A DNA stretch of 64,000 nucleotides from Bacillota bacterium (GTDB lineage: Bacteria; Bacillota; Clostridia; Christensenellales; SZUA-584): NCBI GenBank assembly GCA_023459495.1, contig JAEWTL010000062.1:1-64000 (forward strand), read 5' to 3'. The notes beneath the pieces were generated by a model, which searched no databases, was not told the DNA's origin, and saw only the letters and a list, made by a program, of their open reading frames with translations. Of the stretch, positions 7,829-16,318 are shown in pieces. The position numbers and the translations under genes were made by a program. Each line of letters starts with the position of its first letter. Positions within the stretch are counted from its first letter, which is position 1.

Positions 7829-9348
7829 ACTTCGCCTTCCTCCTTGCCGCCCATGGCGAGGCTGATTTGCTGAATGGGAGGATTCTTACCGGCAAATTCC
7901 CCCATGATGCGTCCTTCAAACATGACCACGATCCGGTCGGATATCTCCAGCACCTCGTCGAAGTCCGCAGAGATGAGCAGGATAGCGCAGCCCTGATCCC
8001 GCGCTTCGATCATGGTATCGTGGATGAAGCGGGATGCGCCGATGTCCAGCCCGCGGGTCGGGTGTACCGCCACCAGCAGGTCCGGATTTCCTTCCAGCTC
8101 CCGGGCCAGAATCACCTTCTGCTGGTTACCGCCTGAAAGGTTTCTAACCTCCTGCTCCACGGACTCACAGCGGATATCGTACTTCTTCTGCATCTCCAGC
8201 GCGTATTCGCGGATGGCCTTTTTGCGAAGATGCGCGCCGCGTCCGGAGGAAAACTGCGGAGACAAGGTGGATTTGAGCACGATGTTGTCCTGAACCGTCA
8301 TATTGGCGATCAGGCCCATCTTGTTGCGGTCCTCCGGGATATGCGCCACCTTGTTGTCGATGAAGCCCTGCGGGGCAAATACCGCCACGCGCGCTCCCTT
8401 TATATCCACCGTTCCGGAGTCCGGCGAGAGCACGCCGGTCAGAATCTGCGCGAGCTGGCTTTGGCCGTTTCCATCCACTCCAGCGACGCCCAGAATCTCG
8501 CCACGGCTGACCTGCAGCGATATGTGACTGAGGCCGCTGTGCTTGGAGGATGCGTTATAGCTCACATCCTCAAACCGGGCCACAGTTTCACCCGGTTCCT
8601 CCACCTTGGCATAGTGCGGCGGCGGAAGCTCCCGGCCAATCATCTGGCTGGCAAGGTCTTCGCTGCAGGTATCGCAGCAATGGACGGTACCCACGGTTTT
8701 CCCGGCACGCAGTATGGTAATGCGATCCGAGATGTGCAGCACCTCGCGCATCTTGTGGCTGATAAATATGACGCTTTTATTTTCTTCCTTCAGCTTATGA
8801 ATGACATCGAAGAGACCCTCTACCTCAAGGTCGGTCAGCGCCGCGGTGGGTTCATCCAGCACCAGCAGCTCCGCGCCGCGATAAAGCGCTTTGATGATCT
8901 CGATGCGCTGCTGCGCACCCACAGAGATTTCGGAGATCGGCTTGTCGAGCTCGACGTCGAGGCCGTACCGCTTGGAGATCTCCATGATCTCCTTTTTGCG
9001 GTTTTCCACGTTGATAAAAACACCTTTGGCATGCTTGTCGCCCAGTATAATGTTTTCAAAGACCGTCAAGGCCTCCACGAGCATGAAATGCTGATGAACC
9101 ATGCCGATACCCAGCTTAACAGCCTGCGCGGGCGAATCGATCTTCACTTTTTTGCCGCCAAACCAGATGGAGCCTGCCGTGGGCTGATACAGGCCGAACA
9201 GCACATTCATCAGGGTGCTTTTACCCGCGCCGTTTTCGCCCAGCAGTGTGTGGACCTCGCCGCGGCGAACATCAAAATTGATGTCCTTGTTGGCATACAT
9301 ATCCCCAAACTGTTTGGTGATGTTCTCCATACGCAGTATTTGTTCCAT
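7825..9348 (-). CDS. Nucleoside ABC transporter ATP-binding protein, double cassette
   Basis: 507 residues with two ABC cassettes, as in sugar and nucleoside importers (NupO/YufO type). Cassette one: GENGAGKSTLMNVLFG, EISVGAQQRIEIIKALY, LLVLDEPTAALTDLE. Cassette two: GVDGNGQSQLAQIL (a degenerate Walker A, normal for this family), NLSGGNQQKVILARE and VAVHPTRGLDIGA. ATG 9348 (MEQILRMENITKQFG) is preferred over an upstream in-frame ATG at 9459 because AAGGGAG precedes it and the family starts here. First gene of the operon. Confidence 0.93.
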   Translation of the reverse strand: MEQILRMENITKQFGDMYANKDINFDVRRGEVHTLLGENGAGKSTLMNVLFGLYQPTAGSIWFGGKKVKIDSPAQAVKLGIGMVHQHFMLVEALTVFENIILGDKHAKGVFINVENRKKEIMEISKRYGLDVELDKPISEISVGAQQRIEIIKALYRGAELLVLDEPTAALTDLEVEGLFDVIHKLKEENKSVIFISHKMREVLHISDRITILRAGKTVGTVHCCDTCSEDLASQMIGRELPPPHYAKVEEPGETVARFEDVSYNASSKHSGLSHISLQVSRGEILGVAGVDGNGQSQLAQILTGVLSPDSGTVDIKGARVAVFAPQGFIDNKVAHIPEDRNKMGLIANMTVQDNIVLKSTLSPQFSSGRGAHLRKKAIREYALEMQKKYDIRCESVEQEVRNLSGGNQQKVILARELEGNPDLLVAVHPTRGLDIGASRFIHDTMIEARDQGCAILLISADFDEVLEISDRIVVMFEGRIMGEFAGKNPPIQQISLAMGGKEEGEV

Positions 9349-9576
9349 ACGCTGTTCTCCCTTGCACCGAACCAGCCTTTGCGAGGCTGGCTGATAGCCT
9401 TCGGAATTGTCATCAAATAAAAAACGGCAGAATTTTTGCTGCTGACCATCGTTCAGCACTGAATGATGGTATTGGCTTACATCCTACCGAATGATCATCA
9501 CATTCTGCTGTCTCCCTGAGGAAGATGATGTGATGGATTTTCTGGTGTTCAAAAAATTTTTTGCTCTTATAAATTT
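9349..9576 (-). promoter_or_regulatory. Structured leader of the BMP transporter operon, class unknown
   Basis: About 225 bases lie between the predicted transcription start and the first ATG. Visible stems: ATCATCACAT (9494-9503) against ATGATGTGAT near 9526-9535, and an AGCCAGCCTCGCAAAGGCTGG hairpin just before the ribosome-binding site. I do not recognise a purine or other known riboswitch consensus. The length and stems suggest transcript-level regulation. Confidence 0.35.
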
Positions 9577-9582
9577 TTTTTA

Positions 9583-9611
9583 ATTGTACGGTGAAAATGC
9601 AATTTTGTCAA
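9583..9611 (-). promoter_or_regulatory. Promoter of the BMP transporter operon
   Basis: TTGACA (9606-9611), 17-base spacer, TACAAT (9583-9588) on the minus strand: near-consensus sigma-A promoter. The segment 9612-9752 beyond it holds nothing I recognise. Confidence 0.85.
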
Positions 9612-9752
9612 CATGAATCAACTGGATTATTAAGAACGATTCCAAATAATAACGTTTGTTTGTATATCTTGTGATACTTAGCCGAACAAGGTAAGAAACC
9701 CGAACGCGACAACCGAATTGCAGAATATGATCTCACTGCCCGCGGGGATATC

Positions 9753-9786
9753 AATAAACAAGGCAGCTTCCCAAAGAAAGCTGCCT
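9753..9786 (-). terminator. Terminator of the TetR/ABC exporter operon
   Basis: AGGCAGCTTTC-tttg-GGAAGCTGCCT followed by TGTTTATT on the minus strand, 34 bases past the last exporter gene. Confidence 0.75.
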
Positions 9787-9819
9787 CAAGATTCATTACC
9801 TGCTCGTCTTTTCGGCCCG

Positions 9820-11874
9820 TTATGAAACCGCCTCGGTGCCTACGAACTGGCTGTTGTAAAGGTCGGCGTAGAAGCCGTTTTGCTCCATCAGCGCCGCGTG
9901 GTTGCCCTGCTCGATGATGCGCCCGTCGTTCATGACGAGGATCGTCGAAGCGTTCTTGATGGTGGACAGCCGATGGGCGATAACAAAGTTCGTTCTGCCC
10001 TTCATCAGCTCAATCATCGCGTTCTGAATATACGCCTCGGTACGCGTATCCACGCTGCTCGTCGCCTCGTCCAGAATGAGAATCGGAGGATCGGCCAGCA
10101 GCGCCCGCGCGATGGTCAGCAGCTGACGCTGACCCTGCGAGATGTTTGACGCTTCTTCGTTCAGCACCGTATCATAACCCTGCGGCAGGGTGCGGATGAA
10201 GTGGTCGGCGTGCGCCATCTTCGCCGCGCGGTAGATATCCTCGTCAGTCGCGCCTTCGCGGCCGTAGCGGATGTTCTCACGGATCGTGCCGCCGAACAGC
10301 CACGTATCCTGCAGCACCATGCCGAACTGATGGCGCAGCTCGTCACGCGGCAGCGTACGGATATCCACGCCATCCACAAAGATACGACCGCTGTCCACAT
10401 CGTAGAAGCGCATCAGCAGGTTCACCAGCGTAGTCTTGCCCGCGCCTGTGGGCCCTACGATGGCGATCACGTCGCCCGGCTTCACGTCAAGGTTCATGTC
10501 CTTGATGACCGTAACGTCCGGGTTGTAGCCAAAGTTCACGTGCTCGAAGCGCACCGATCCCTTGGGATATTCGATCGTATTCTCGTGGCTGTCGGCAGGC
10601 ATCTCAGGCTCGTCGAGCACTTCAAATACACGCTCCGCTGCGGCCACGGTGGACTGCAGCACGTTGGCAATCTGCGCCACCTGCGTGATCGGCTGTGTAA
10701 ACCGGCGCGAGTACTGGATGAACGCCTGCACGTCGCCCACGGAAATCTGGCCATTGATGACCATCACGCCGCCCACGACGCACACGGCCACGTAGGACAG
10801 GTTGCTGATGAAGTTCACCGCGGGCATCATGATGCCCGAGAGGAACTGCGCCTTCCAGCCCACCGCGTACAGCCGCTCGTTGATCTCGTCGAACTTCTCC
10901 ACGCTGTCGGTTTCCTTGCCGAATGCCTTGACGACGAGGTGGCCGCCGTACATCTCCTCCACGTGCCCGTTAATGTGGCCGATCTCCGCCTGCTGGCCGC
11001 GGAAGTACTTCTGCGACCGTTTAACGATGATCTGCACGAGGATGAAGCTCATGGGCAGCACAATCAGGCACACCAGCGTGATGAGCCACGAGATCGTGAA
11101 CATCATCACCACGATGCCGACCACCATGGTCACCGAGGTGATTACCTGCGTCAGACCCTGGGACAGCGTCGTGGAGACAGTGTCGATGTCGTTGGTCACG
11201 CGCGAGAGTATCTCACCGTGCGTGCGGCTGTCGAAGTATTTGAGCGGCAGCCGGGACAGCTTTGCGTCCACCTGGCGGCGCATGTCGTACACGATCTGCT
11301 GCGAGGTCTTGGCCATGATCCAGTTCATGACGAACGACATGAGCCCGCTGATCGCGTACAGGATCAGCACCCAAAGCAGAATCTGCGCTACGCGGTCGAA
11401 GTCGATTTTGAGCTGGCTTGCGGCCTGAAACTGGGTAAATGCCTGCTGCAGCACCGCCACCTGCTGCGGGTCGGTCATGTCAATGTTCTGCATGATGACG
11501 CTCTGCAGCTCATCCTCGCTGACCTCGCCGTTTTCAATCTGCGTCACCACGTCCTCAGGCAGTATCTCCTTCAGCCCGGAGAACGCCTCCATCTTGGCCA
11601 TCGTCGGTTTAAACAGCTCGGTTGTGGCCTCACCCAAGATCTTGGGGCCGAATATTGAGAATACCGCGCTGCCGATGGCCATGATAAACACGATAACGAG
11701 CGCGACCTTGTGTGTCCCGAGGTACGAAACCAGACGCTTGATGCCGCTCTTGAAATCCTTTGCTTTTTCCGTAGGCACGCCGCGGCCCATGGGTCCGCCC
11801 GGTCCGCCGCCGGGGCCGCCCCTGCGCGGCCGATTCATTCCTGCACTTTTATTTGTACTCGTTTGCTCACTCAT
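9820..11874 (-). CDS. ABC exporter half-transporter, canonical nucleotide site
   Basis: 684 residues: a Gly/Pro-rich N-terminal tail (PRRGGPGGGPGGPMGRG), six membrane helices with an unusually large first extracytoplasmic loop (about residues 75-165), and one ABC cassette with GPTGAGKTT, NISQGQRQLLTIARALL and ILILDEATSSVD, including the catalytic Glu. It is the second half of a heterodimeric exporter of the BmrCD/TM287-288 kind. ATGA overlap with the partner gene upstream. Typical substrates are drugs, lipids or peptides; none can be named here. Confidence 0.9.
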   Translation of the reverse strand: MSEQTSTNKSAGMNRPRRGGPGGGPGGPMGRGVPTEKAKDFKSGIKRLVSYLGTHKVALVIVFIMAIGSAVFSIFGPKILGEATTELFKPTMAKMEAFSGLKEILPEDVVTQIENGEVSEDELQSVIMQNIDMTDPQQVAVLQQAFTQFQAASQLKIDFDRVAQILLWVLILYAISGLMSFVMNWIMAKTSQQIVYDMRRQVDAKLSRLPLKYFDSRTHGEILSRVTNDIDTVSTTLSQGLTQVITSVTMVVGIVVMMFTISWLITLVCLIVLPMSFILVQIIVKRSQKYFRGQQAEIGHINGHVEEMYGGHLVVKAFGKETDSVEKFDEINERLYAVGWKAQFLSGIMMPAVNFISNLSYVAVCVVGGVMVINGQISVGDVQAFIQYSRRFTQPITQVAQIANVLQSTVAAAERVFEVLDEPEMPADSHENTIEYPKGSVRFEHVNFGYNPDVTVIKDMNLDVKPGDVIAIVGPTGAGKTTLVNLLMRFYDVDSGRIFVDGVDIRTLPRDELRHQFGMVLQDTWLFGGTIRENIRYGREGATDEDIYRAAKMAHADHFIRTLPQGYDTVLNEEASNISQGQRQLLTIARALLADPPILILDEATSSVDTRTEAYIQNAMIELMKGRTNFVIAHRLSTIKNASTILVMNDGRIIEQGNHAALMEQNGFYADLYNSQFVGTEAVS

Positions 11875-13598
11875 GCCAATTCCTCCAAAGAGAGCTGCGA
11901 CGATACGATTTCGCGGTACGTATCGCAGCTTTCCAGCAGTTCCTTATGCCTGCCCTGTCCGACGATCCTGCCTTCATCCAGCACAATAATGTTGTCCGCG
12001 TTCATCACCGTGTTGACGCGCTGCGCGACGATGAACACCGTAGCGTTCTCAATTTCGCCTGCCAACGCGCGGCGCAGCTTTGCGTCGGTCTTGAAGTCCA
12101 GCGCCGAGAAGCTGTCGTCAAAAATGTATACCTCCGGTTTGCGCACCAGCGCACGGGCAATGGAAAGCCGCTGTTTCTGGCCGCCGGAGAAGTTGGTGCC
12201 GTCCTGCGAAACCGCCGCATCCAGCTGGCCTTCGGACTCGGAAACAAAGTCCTTGCCTTGCGCGATATCCACCGCCTGCCAGATTTCCTCGTCGGTTGCG
12301 TCGTCCTTACCATAGCGGATGTTGCTTTCAATGGTGCCGCTCATCAGGCTGGCCTTCTGCGGCACAAAGCCGATCCGATGGCGCAGCTCCTCCTGCGGGT
12401 AATCCTTAACGTCCACGCCGTCGAGCAGCACCTGTCCCTTGCTTGCGTCGTAGAACCGCGGGATCAGCTTAACGAGCGTGGACTTGCCGGAGCCCGTGCT
12501 GCCGATGATCGCGGTCACCTCGCCGGGTCGGGCGGTCAGGCTGATGCCCTGCACCGCGGGTTCCTCCGCGCCGTGGTAGTAGAAGCTGACGTCCCGGAGT
12601 TCCACATGGCCGCGCATCGTGGTCTGGGGTACTTCCTTCGTGGTATCCACCACCGTGGGCTTGAGCGAGAAAACTTCATTGATGCGTTCCGCCGCAGCCT
12701 GCGCACGGGGCAGCATCACGAACATCATGGTTCCCATGATCAATGCAAACATCACCTGCATCACGTACTGCTGGAAGGCCATCAGGTTGCCGACCGTCGT
12801 ATCGCCCGCGTCCACACGCAGCCCGCCGAACCAGATCACAAGGGTGGTCGCAATATTGAGCGCCAGCATGATCGCGGGGAACATTACGCCCATCCAGCGG
12901 TAAGCAGAGACCGACGTGTTGGTCAGGTCCTTGTTGGCTTCGTCGAAACGCGCCTCCTCAAAATGAGCCTTGTTGAAAGCGCGGATGACCCGGATGCCTG
13001 TAAGGCCTTCGCGCAGCACCAGGTTTACCCGGTCGATCTTCTTCTGCAACGACTTGAACAGCGGCATGGCCTTGAGCGCAATGGTCAGCACGATGGCCGC
13101 CATGAACACCACGATCACGACGATGAGCCACGAAAGCCCCGCATCCTTCTGCAGCGCCATGATGATACCGCCCGCTGCCGTAATCGGCGCGGACAGCAGC
13201 ATGACCATAATCATCACCATCACGTTCTGGATCTGCGTGACGTCGTTGGTGGAACGGGTGATGAGCGAGGCCGTGCCGATCTGGTCGAACTCGGCCAGCG
13301 AATAGCCCTGCACCGAGGAGAAGATGTCGTGGCGAAGGTCCCGCGCAAAGCCCACTGCCGTTCGCGTGGCGAACAACTGGGATACAATCGTCGCGGCTAT
13401 GGCGAGCAGCGAAACGCCGAGCATCTGAAGACCGATCGTAACGATCAGCGATATGTCCTGCCCGACGATGCCTTTGTTGACGATATCCGACATCAGATTG
13501 GGCAGATAGAGCTGGCTGATGGACTGTATTGTCGTCATCAGTACCACGACCAGCACCTGCCACTTGTACTTTTTCAAATACCGGAATAGCTTGAGCAT
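11871..13598 (-). CDS. ABC exporter half-transporter, degenerate nucleotide site
   Basis: 575 residues: six membrane helices then an ABC cassette with GSTGSGKSTLVKLIPRF, NFSGGQKQRLSIARALV and VYIFDDSFSALD. The residue after Walker B is Asp rather than the catalytic Glu, the usual mark of the inactive site in heterodimeric exporters. Starts after AAAGGAAG; its stop overlaps the start of the partner gene. Co-transcribed with the TetR regulator upstream, which probably controls both. Confidence 0.9.
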   Translation of the reverse strand: MLKLFRYLKKYKWQVLVVVLMTTIQSISQLYLPNLMSDIVNKGIVGQDISLIVTIGLQMLGVSLLAIAATIVSQLFATRTAVGFARDLRHDIFSSVQGYSLAEFDQIGTASLITRSTNDVTQIQNVMVMIMVMLLSAPITAAGGIIMALQKDAGLSWLIVVIVVFMAAIVLTIALKAMPLFKSLQKKIDRVNLVLREGLTGIRVIRAFNKAHFEEARFDEANKDLTNTSVSAYRWMGVMFPAIMLALNIATTLVIWFGGLRVDAGDTTVGNLMAFQQYVMQVMFALIMGTMMFVMLPRAQAAAERINEVFSLKPTVVDTTKEVPQTTMRGHVELRDVSFYYHGAEEPAVQGISLTARPGEVTAIIGSTGSGKSTLVKLIPRFYDASKGQVLLDGVDVKDYPQEELRHRIGFVPQKASLMSGTIESNIRYGKDDATDEEIWQAVDIAQGKDFVSESEGQLDAAVSQDGTNFSGGQKQRLSIARALVRKPEVYIFDDSFSALDFKTDAKLRRALAGEIENATVFIVAQRVNTVMNADNIIVLDEGRIVGQGRHKELLESCDTYREIVSSQLSLEELA

Positions 13599-13654
13599 GT
13601 TGCTTCCTTTCCCTTATAAAAATCTTTTAAGATTAAGACGCTTAAGTCCTAATT

Positions 13655-14239
13655 TTATTGCACACCTTTTGGTTCCAGTACGGTGATCACGGCACCGAGC
13701 ATCCACTCAAAATAGTCTGAGTCCTCGAAGCGGATACCCTCCACCTGCGTAAACAGGTTGCGCATGAAATAGCCCGTCAGATTCGTCATGTAGAACTTGA
13801 TTGCCATTTTGGGGTCAGGCCCCAAGCGGCCCATCTTATGCATGGTGACAAAGTATTCGAGCAGCCGGTTTTCCGCTTTATGCTCGTTCTTCTTGAACAT
13901 CATCTCCGGCTGCGACTCACGGAACTTGTCGCGCATGATCATGCGGAGCAGCGGGGCGTTGCTGCCGTAGGTCTCCATCATGTTGCGCGCGATATTCCGA
14001 AGGTCCGTCTCCAGCTCATAGGTTGCGCTACTTTCAATATACTCGTTCACCTTGTACGGATGGATGCAGCTGTGCAGGGTCTCTTCAAACAGTGCCCGCT
14101 TCGTACTGAAATGGCGAAACAGCGTCACCTCGCTGACACCCGCAAGGTCGGCAATCTCCTTGGTTGTCGCGGCGGTAAATCCGTTCTTCTCGAACAGTAC
14201 TTTTGCAGCCCTTATAATCTTTTCGTGTGTTGTCTCCAT
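13655..14239 (-). CDS. TetR-family transcriptional regulator
   Basis: 194 residues. N-terminal helix-turn-helix: IIRAAKVLFEKNGFTAATTK, EIADLAGVSEVTLFRHF, STKRALFEETL. The C-terminal part is a ligand-binding helical bundle with no recognisable specificity. ATG 14239 follows GGGAGGA at short spacing; an in-frame start further up at 14272 has no ribosome-binding site and lies in the operator. First gene of the operon with the two ABC exporter halves, so it is likely an autoregulated repressor induced by the exported compound. Confidence 0.9.
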   Translation of the reverse strand: METTHEKIIRAAKVLFEKNGFTAATTKEIADLAGVSEVTLFRHFSTKRALFEETLHSCIHPYKVNEYIESSATYELETDLRNIARNMMETYGSNAPLLRMIMRDKFRESQPEMMFKKNEHKAENRLLEYFVTMHKMGRLGPDPKMAIKFYMTNLTGYFMRNLFTQVEGIRFEDSDYFEWMLGAVITVLEPKGVQ

Positions 14240-14264
14240 GTTCCTCCCTGCCCGTTGATTGTAT

Positions 14265-14276
14265 GCAAGCACTTGC
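14265..14276. promoter_or_regulatory. Candidate TetR operator
   Basis: GCAAG-CA-CTTGC inverted repeat just downstream of the -10 box of the regulator's own promoter, where a bound repressor would block initiation. Confidence 0.5.
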
Positions 14277-14278
14277 TA

Positions 14279-14308
14279 ACATTACACCCTGCCCGTCATT
14301 CAAGTCAA
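14279..14308 (-). promoter_or_regulatory. Promoter of the TetR/ABC exporter operon
   Basis: TTGACT (14303-14308), 18-base spacer, TAATGT (14279-14284) on the minus strand. Confidence 0.6.
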
Positions 14309-14391
14309 TTGTCCGATGCAGTATTCACATATTGTTCACGATATCTTTCCAACATAAACCACGCCTGCTCTTTGTTCAGCAAAACGCCTTC

Positions 14392-14420
14392 TTGCCCGCA
14401 TCGCGCGCTTGTCCTATAAT
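14392..14420 (+). promoter_or_regulatory. apbE promoter, apparently giving a leaderless mRNA
   Basis: TTGCCC, 17-base spacer, perfect TATAAT ending at 14420. The ATG begins at 14427, seven bases on, which is where sigma-A promoters normally start transcription. No ribosome-binding site fits in between. Confidence 0.7.
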
Positions 14421-14426
14421 ATCGGT

Positions 14427-15437
14427 ATGAAACGAATTTTACTGTGCCTCCTGGCAACGGCGCTGCTGTTTGCCAGCGGTTGTACAAATACGGCGGATAC
14501 GGCAGAAGCCAGCGGCGAATACTACGCGCTCGACACAATCTGCACGCAGCACGTCATCGGCGGCGATGCGCAGGCTGCCGCGCAGGAAGTCAGTGCGATG
14601 CTGACGCGCATTACAAACGAAATGTCGATGAACGAAGGTTCCGATCTTTACGCCGTGAATTCCGCTGCACCGCAAAGCGCCGAGGTATCGGAAGAGACCG
14701 CCGACGTACTTGCGCAGGCGCTGAGCCTTGCGGCGCTGACGAACGGCGCTTTCGACCCCACCATCGGGCCAGTGTCGGCGCTGTGGGACATCTCCGGCGA
14801 CCCGCGCGTGCCCTCCGCGGAGGAGCTCGCAGCGGCAGTCCCGCTGGTAGATTACACGGGCGTTACGCTCAGCGGCACGACGGTTACGCTTGCCAAGGCG
14901 GGCATGAAGATCGATCTTGGCGGCATCGGCAAGGGCTATGCGGCCGATCTCGCGGGGCAGATCTATGAAAAGTACGGCGTAAAGAGCGCGCTGCTGAACC
15001 TCGGCGGCAACATCTTTGTCTATGGTTCCAAGGAGGACGGCAGCGACTACCGCATCGGTCTCAGGGACCCGTACGGAGAGGACAATGATTTCTTTGCCAT
15101 CATCCCGGCGAGCAATACCTCGGTTGTCACCTCCGGCATTTACGAGCGGTATTTTGTGCAGGACGGCGTCACTTATCACCACCTGTTCGATCCGCAGACA
15201 GGCTATCCCGCAGACAACGGGCTTGCGGCGGTAACGGTGGTGTGCCAGCACAGTACCAAGGCAGACGCGCTTTCCACCGCGCTGTTCGTTATGGGACTGG
15301 ACAAGGGCCTTGCGTTTGCGCAGGGGCTGGACGGCGTGGAAGCGATATTCATCACCACAGATAAAAAGGTCTATGCGACCGATGGCATAAAGGAGATCAT
15401 CGAGATCACGAATGAAAGCTATATTCTCCAGGGCTGA
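14427..15437 (+). CDS. apbE: ApbE-type FAD:protein FMN transferase lipoprotein
   Basis: 336 residues. Lipoprotein signal with lipobox LFASGC and Cys19, so it acts outside the membrane. ApbE motifs: GAFDPTIGPVSALW, DLGGIGKGYAADL, SALLNLGGNIFVYG and HHLFDPQTGYPA, covering FAD and metal binding. ApbE moves FMN from FAD onto Thr/Ser of flavoproteins such as Rnf/Nqr subunits or extracellular electron carriers. It heads a cluster with a NusG-domain-II protein and a Gx transporter; the next start lies inside its 3' end (26-base overlap). The TATAAT box six bases before the ATG and the lack of a ribosome-binding site point to leaderless translation. No obvious flavinylation substrate is encoded in the window. 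Confidence 0.92.
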   Translation: MKRILLCLLATALLFASGCTNTADTAEASGEYYALDTICTQHVIGGDAQAAAQEVSAMLTRITNEMSMNEGSDLYAVNSAAPQSAEVSEETADVLAQALSLAALTNGAFDPTIGPVSALWDISGDPRVPSAEELAAAVPLVDYTGVTLSGTTVTLAKAGMKIDLGGIGKGYAADLAGQIYEKYGVKSALLNLGGNIFVYGSKEDGSDYRIGLRDPYGEDNDFFAIIPASNTSVVTSGIYERYFVQDGVTYHHLFDPQTGYPADNGLAAVTVVCQHSTKADALSTALFVMGLDKGLAFAQGLDGVEAIFITTDKKVYATDGIKEIIEITNESYILQG

Positions 15438-15765
15438 CATCATACTGTTCGTCCTCCTTCTGCTTGTTGCGGCGGGCGGCATCATACTCATGTCGGGCAG
15501 CGGCGAGGGCCAGACAGCGGTCATCCGGCAGGATGGCCAGATTGTCATGGAACTGCCTCTGAACGTAGACCGAACCGTTCAGGTGTCGGGTACGGTTATC
15601 GAAGTAAAGGACGGTGCGATCCGCTTTAAGGAGTCGGATTGCCTCAATCAGATATGCGTCCACGCGGGCTGGCTGAATTCTCCGGGCGCAACGGCGGCCT
15701 GCCTGCCCAATCGCGTATCCATCACAGTAATGGGAGAAAGCGGGGTGGACGCCATTGCGAACTGA
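15412..15765 (+). CDS. NusG domain II-containing membrane-anchored protein
   Basis: 117 residues. One N-terminal membrane span (residues 8-28), then a small beta domain of the NusG_II family with conserved cysteines C77, C82 and C97 (SDCLNQIC, then AACLPNR). Such proteins recur next to ApbE and Gx transporters in Firmicutes, including, as I recall, the flavin-based extracellular electron transfer locus of Listeria. Molecular role unknown; the cysteines may bind a metal or be redox-active. Translationally linked with both neighbours by overlap. Confidence 0.82.
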   Translation: MKAIFSRADIILFVLLLLVAAGGIILMSGSGEGQTAVIRQDGQIVMELPLNVDRTVQVSGTVIEVKDGAIRFKESDCLNQICVHAGWLNSPGATAACLPNRVSITVMGESGVDAIAN

Positions 15766-16318
15766 CACTTCTTCGGCCAAGAAAACCGCGCTGTTAGGTG
15801 CGCTGCTCGCCCTGTCTTTAGCGTTGGCTGTGGTGGAAAGCATGCTCGGCGCGCTCATTCCCCTGCCCATACCGGGAGTGAAGCTGGGGCTTGCCAACAT
15901 CGTTTCGATGTTTTTGCTGTGCTATTTCTCGCTGCCCGCGACGCTGGTGGTCGCGGTACTGCGTACGCTGCTGGCTTCGCTGTTTTCGGGCGGTCTGTCG
16001 ATGTTTTTGTTCTCCGCACCCGGCGCGATTTTGTCTACGCTCGTTATGTACGCGGCACTGCGCTGGATCAAACCGCTGTCCATCGTAGGCGTTTCCATGC
16101 TCGGCGCGGTAACGCACAACGTGGCGCAAGTCTGCGTAGCAGTACTAACGACAGGCGAGGTCCGATTGTTCTTCTACGCATTCATCCTTGTGACAGTAGG
16201 TGCGGTTTCGGGTGCAATCACCGGAGTGGTTGCACGGGTCAGCTTTGAACGCGCGGGCAAAGCGCTGCATATCGGCAGCAGCAGACGCGCAGAATATTCA
16301 AACGGAGGTGCGTCATGA
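15755..16318 (+). CDS. Gx transporter family protein (annotated elsewhere as heptaprenyl diphosphate synthase component I)
   Basis: 187 residues, five or six membrane helices, with the family start TALLGALLALSLALAVVESM and LGLANIVSMFLL. Related to ECF-type substrate-binding membrane proteins; the older polyprenyl synthase name is doubtful. TTG 15755 is the likely start, inside the end of the previous gene, with a weak GGGAG upstream. Third member of the apbE/NusG_II/Gx trio; the next gene starts in its stop codon (ATGA). Confidence 0.8.
   Translation: MRTDTSSAKKTALLGALLALSLALAVVESMLGALIPLPIPGVKLGLANIVSMFLLCYFSLPATLVVAVLRTLLASLFSGGLSMFLFSAPGAILSTLVMYAALRWIKPLSIVGVSMLGAVTHNVAQVCVAVLTTGEVRLFFYAFILVTVGAVSGAITGVVARVSFERAGKALHIGSSRRAEYSNGGAS

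Noticed and set aside
9608..9796. 62-codon leftward frame upstream of the BMP operon
   Set aside because: It contains the exporter operon's terminator and the BMP operon's -35 region; not a plausible gene.
15755..16318. Naming the Gx transporter gene as a polyprenyl diphosphate synthase subunit
   Set aside because: The protein is an integral membrane protein without prenyltransferase motifs; the old database name is probably wrong.
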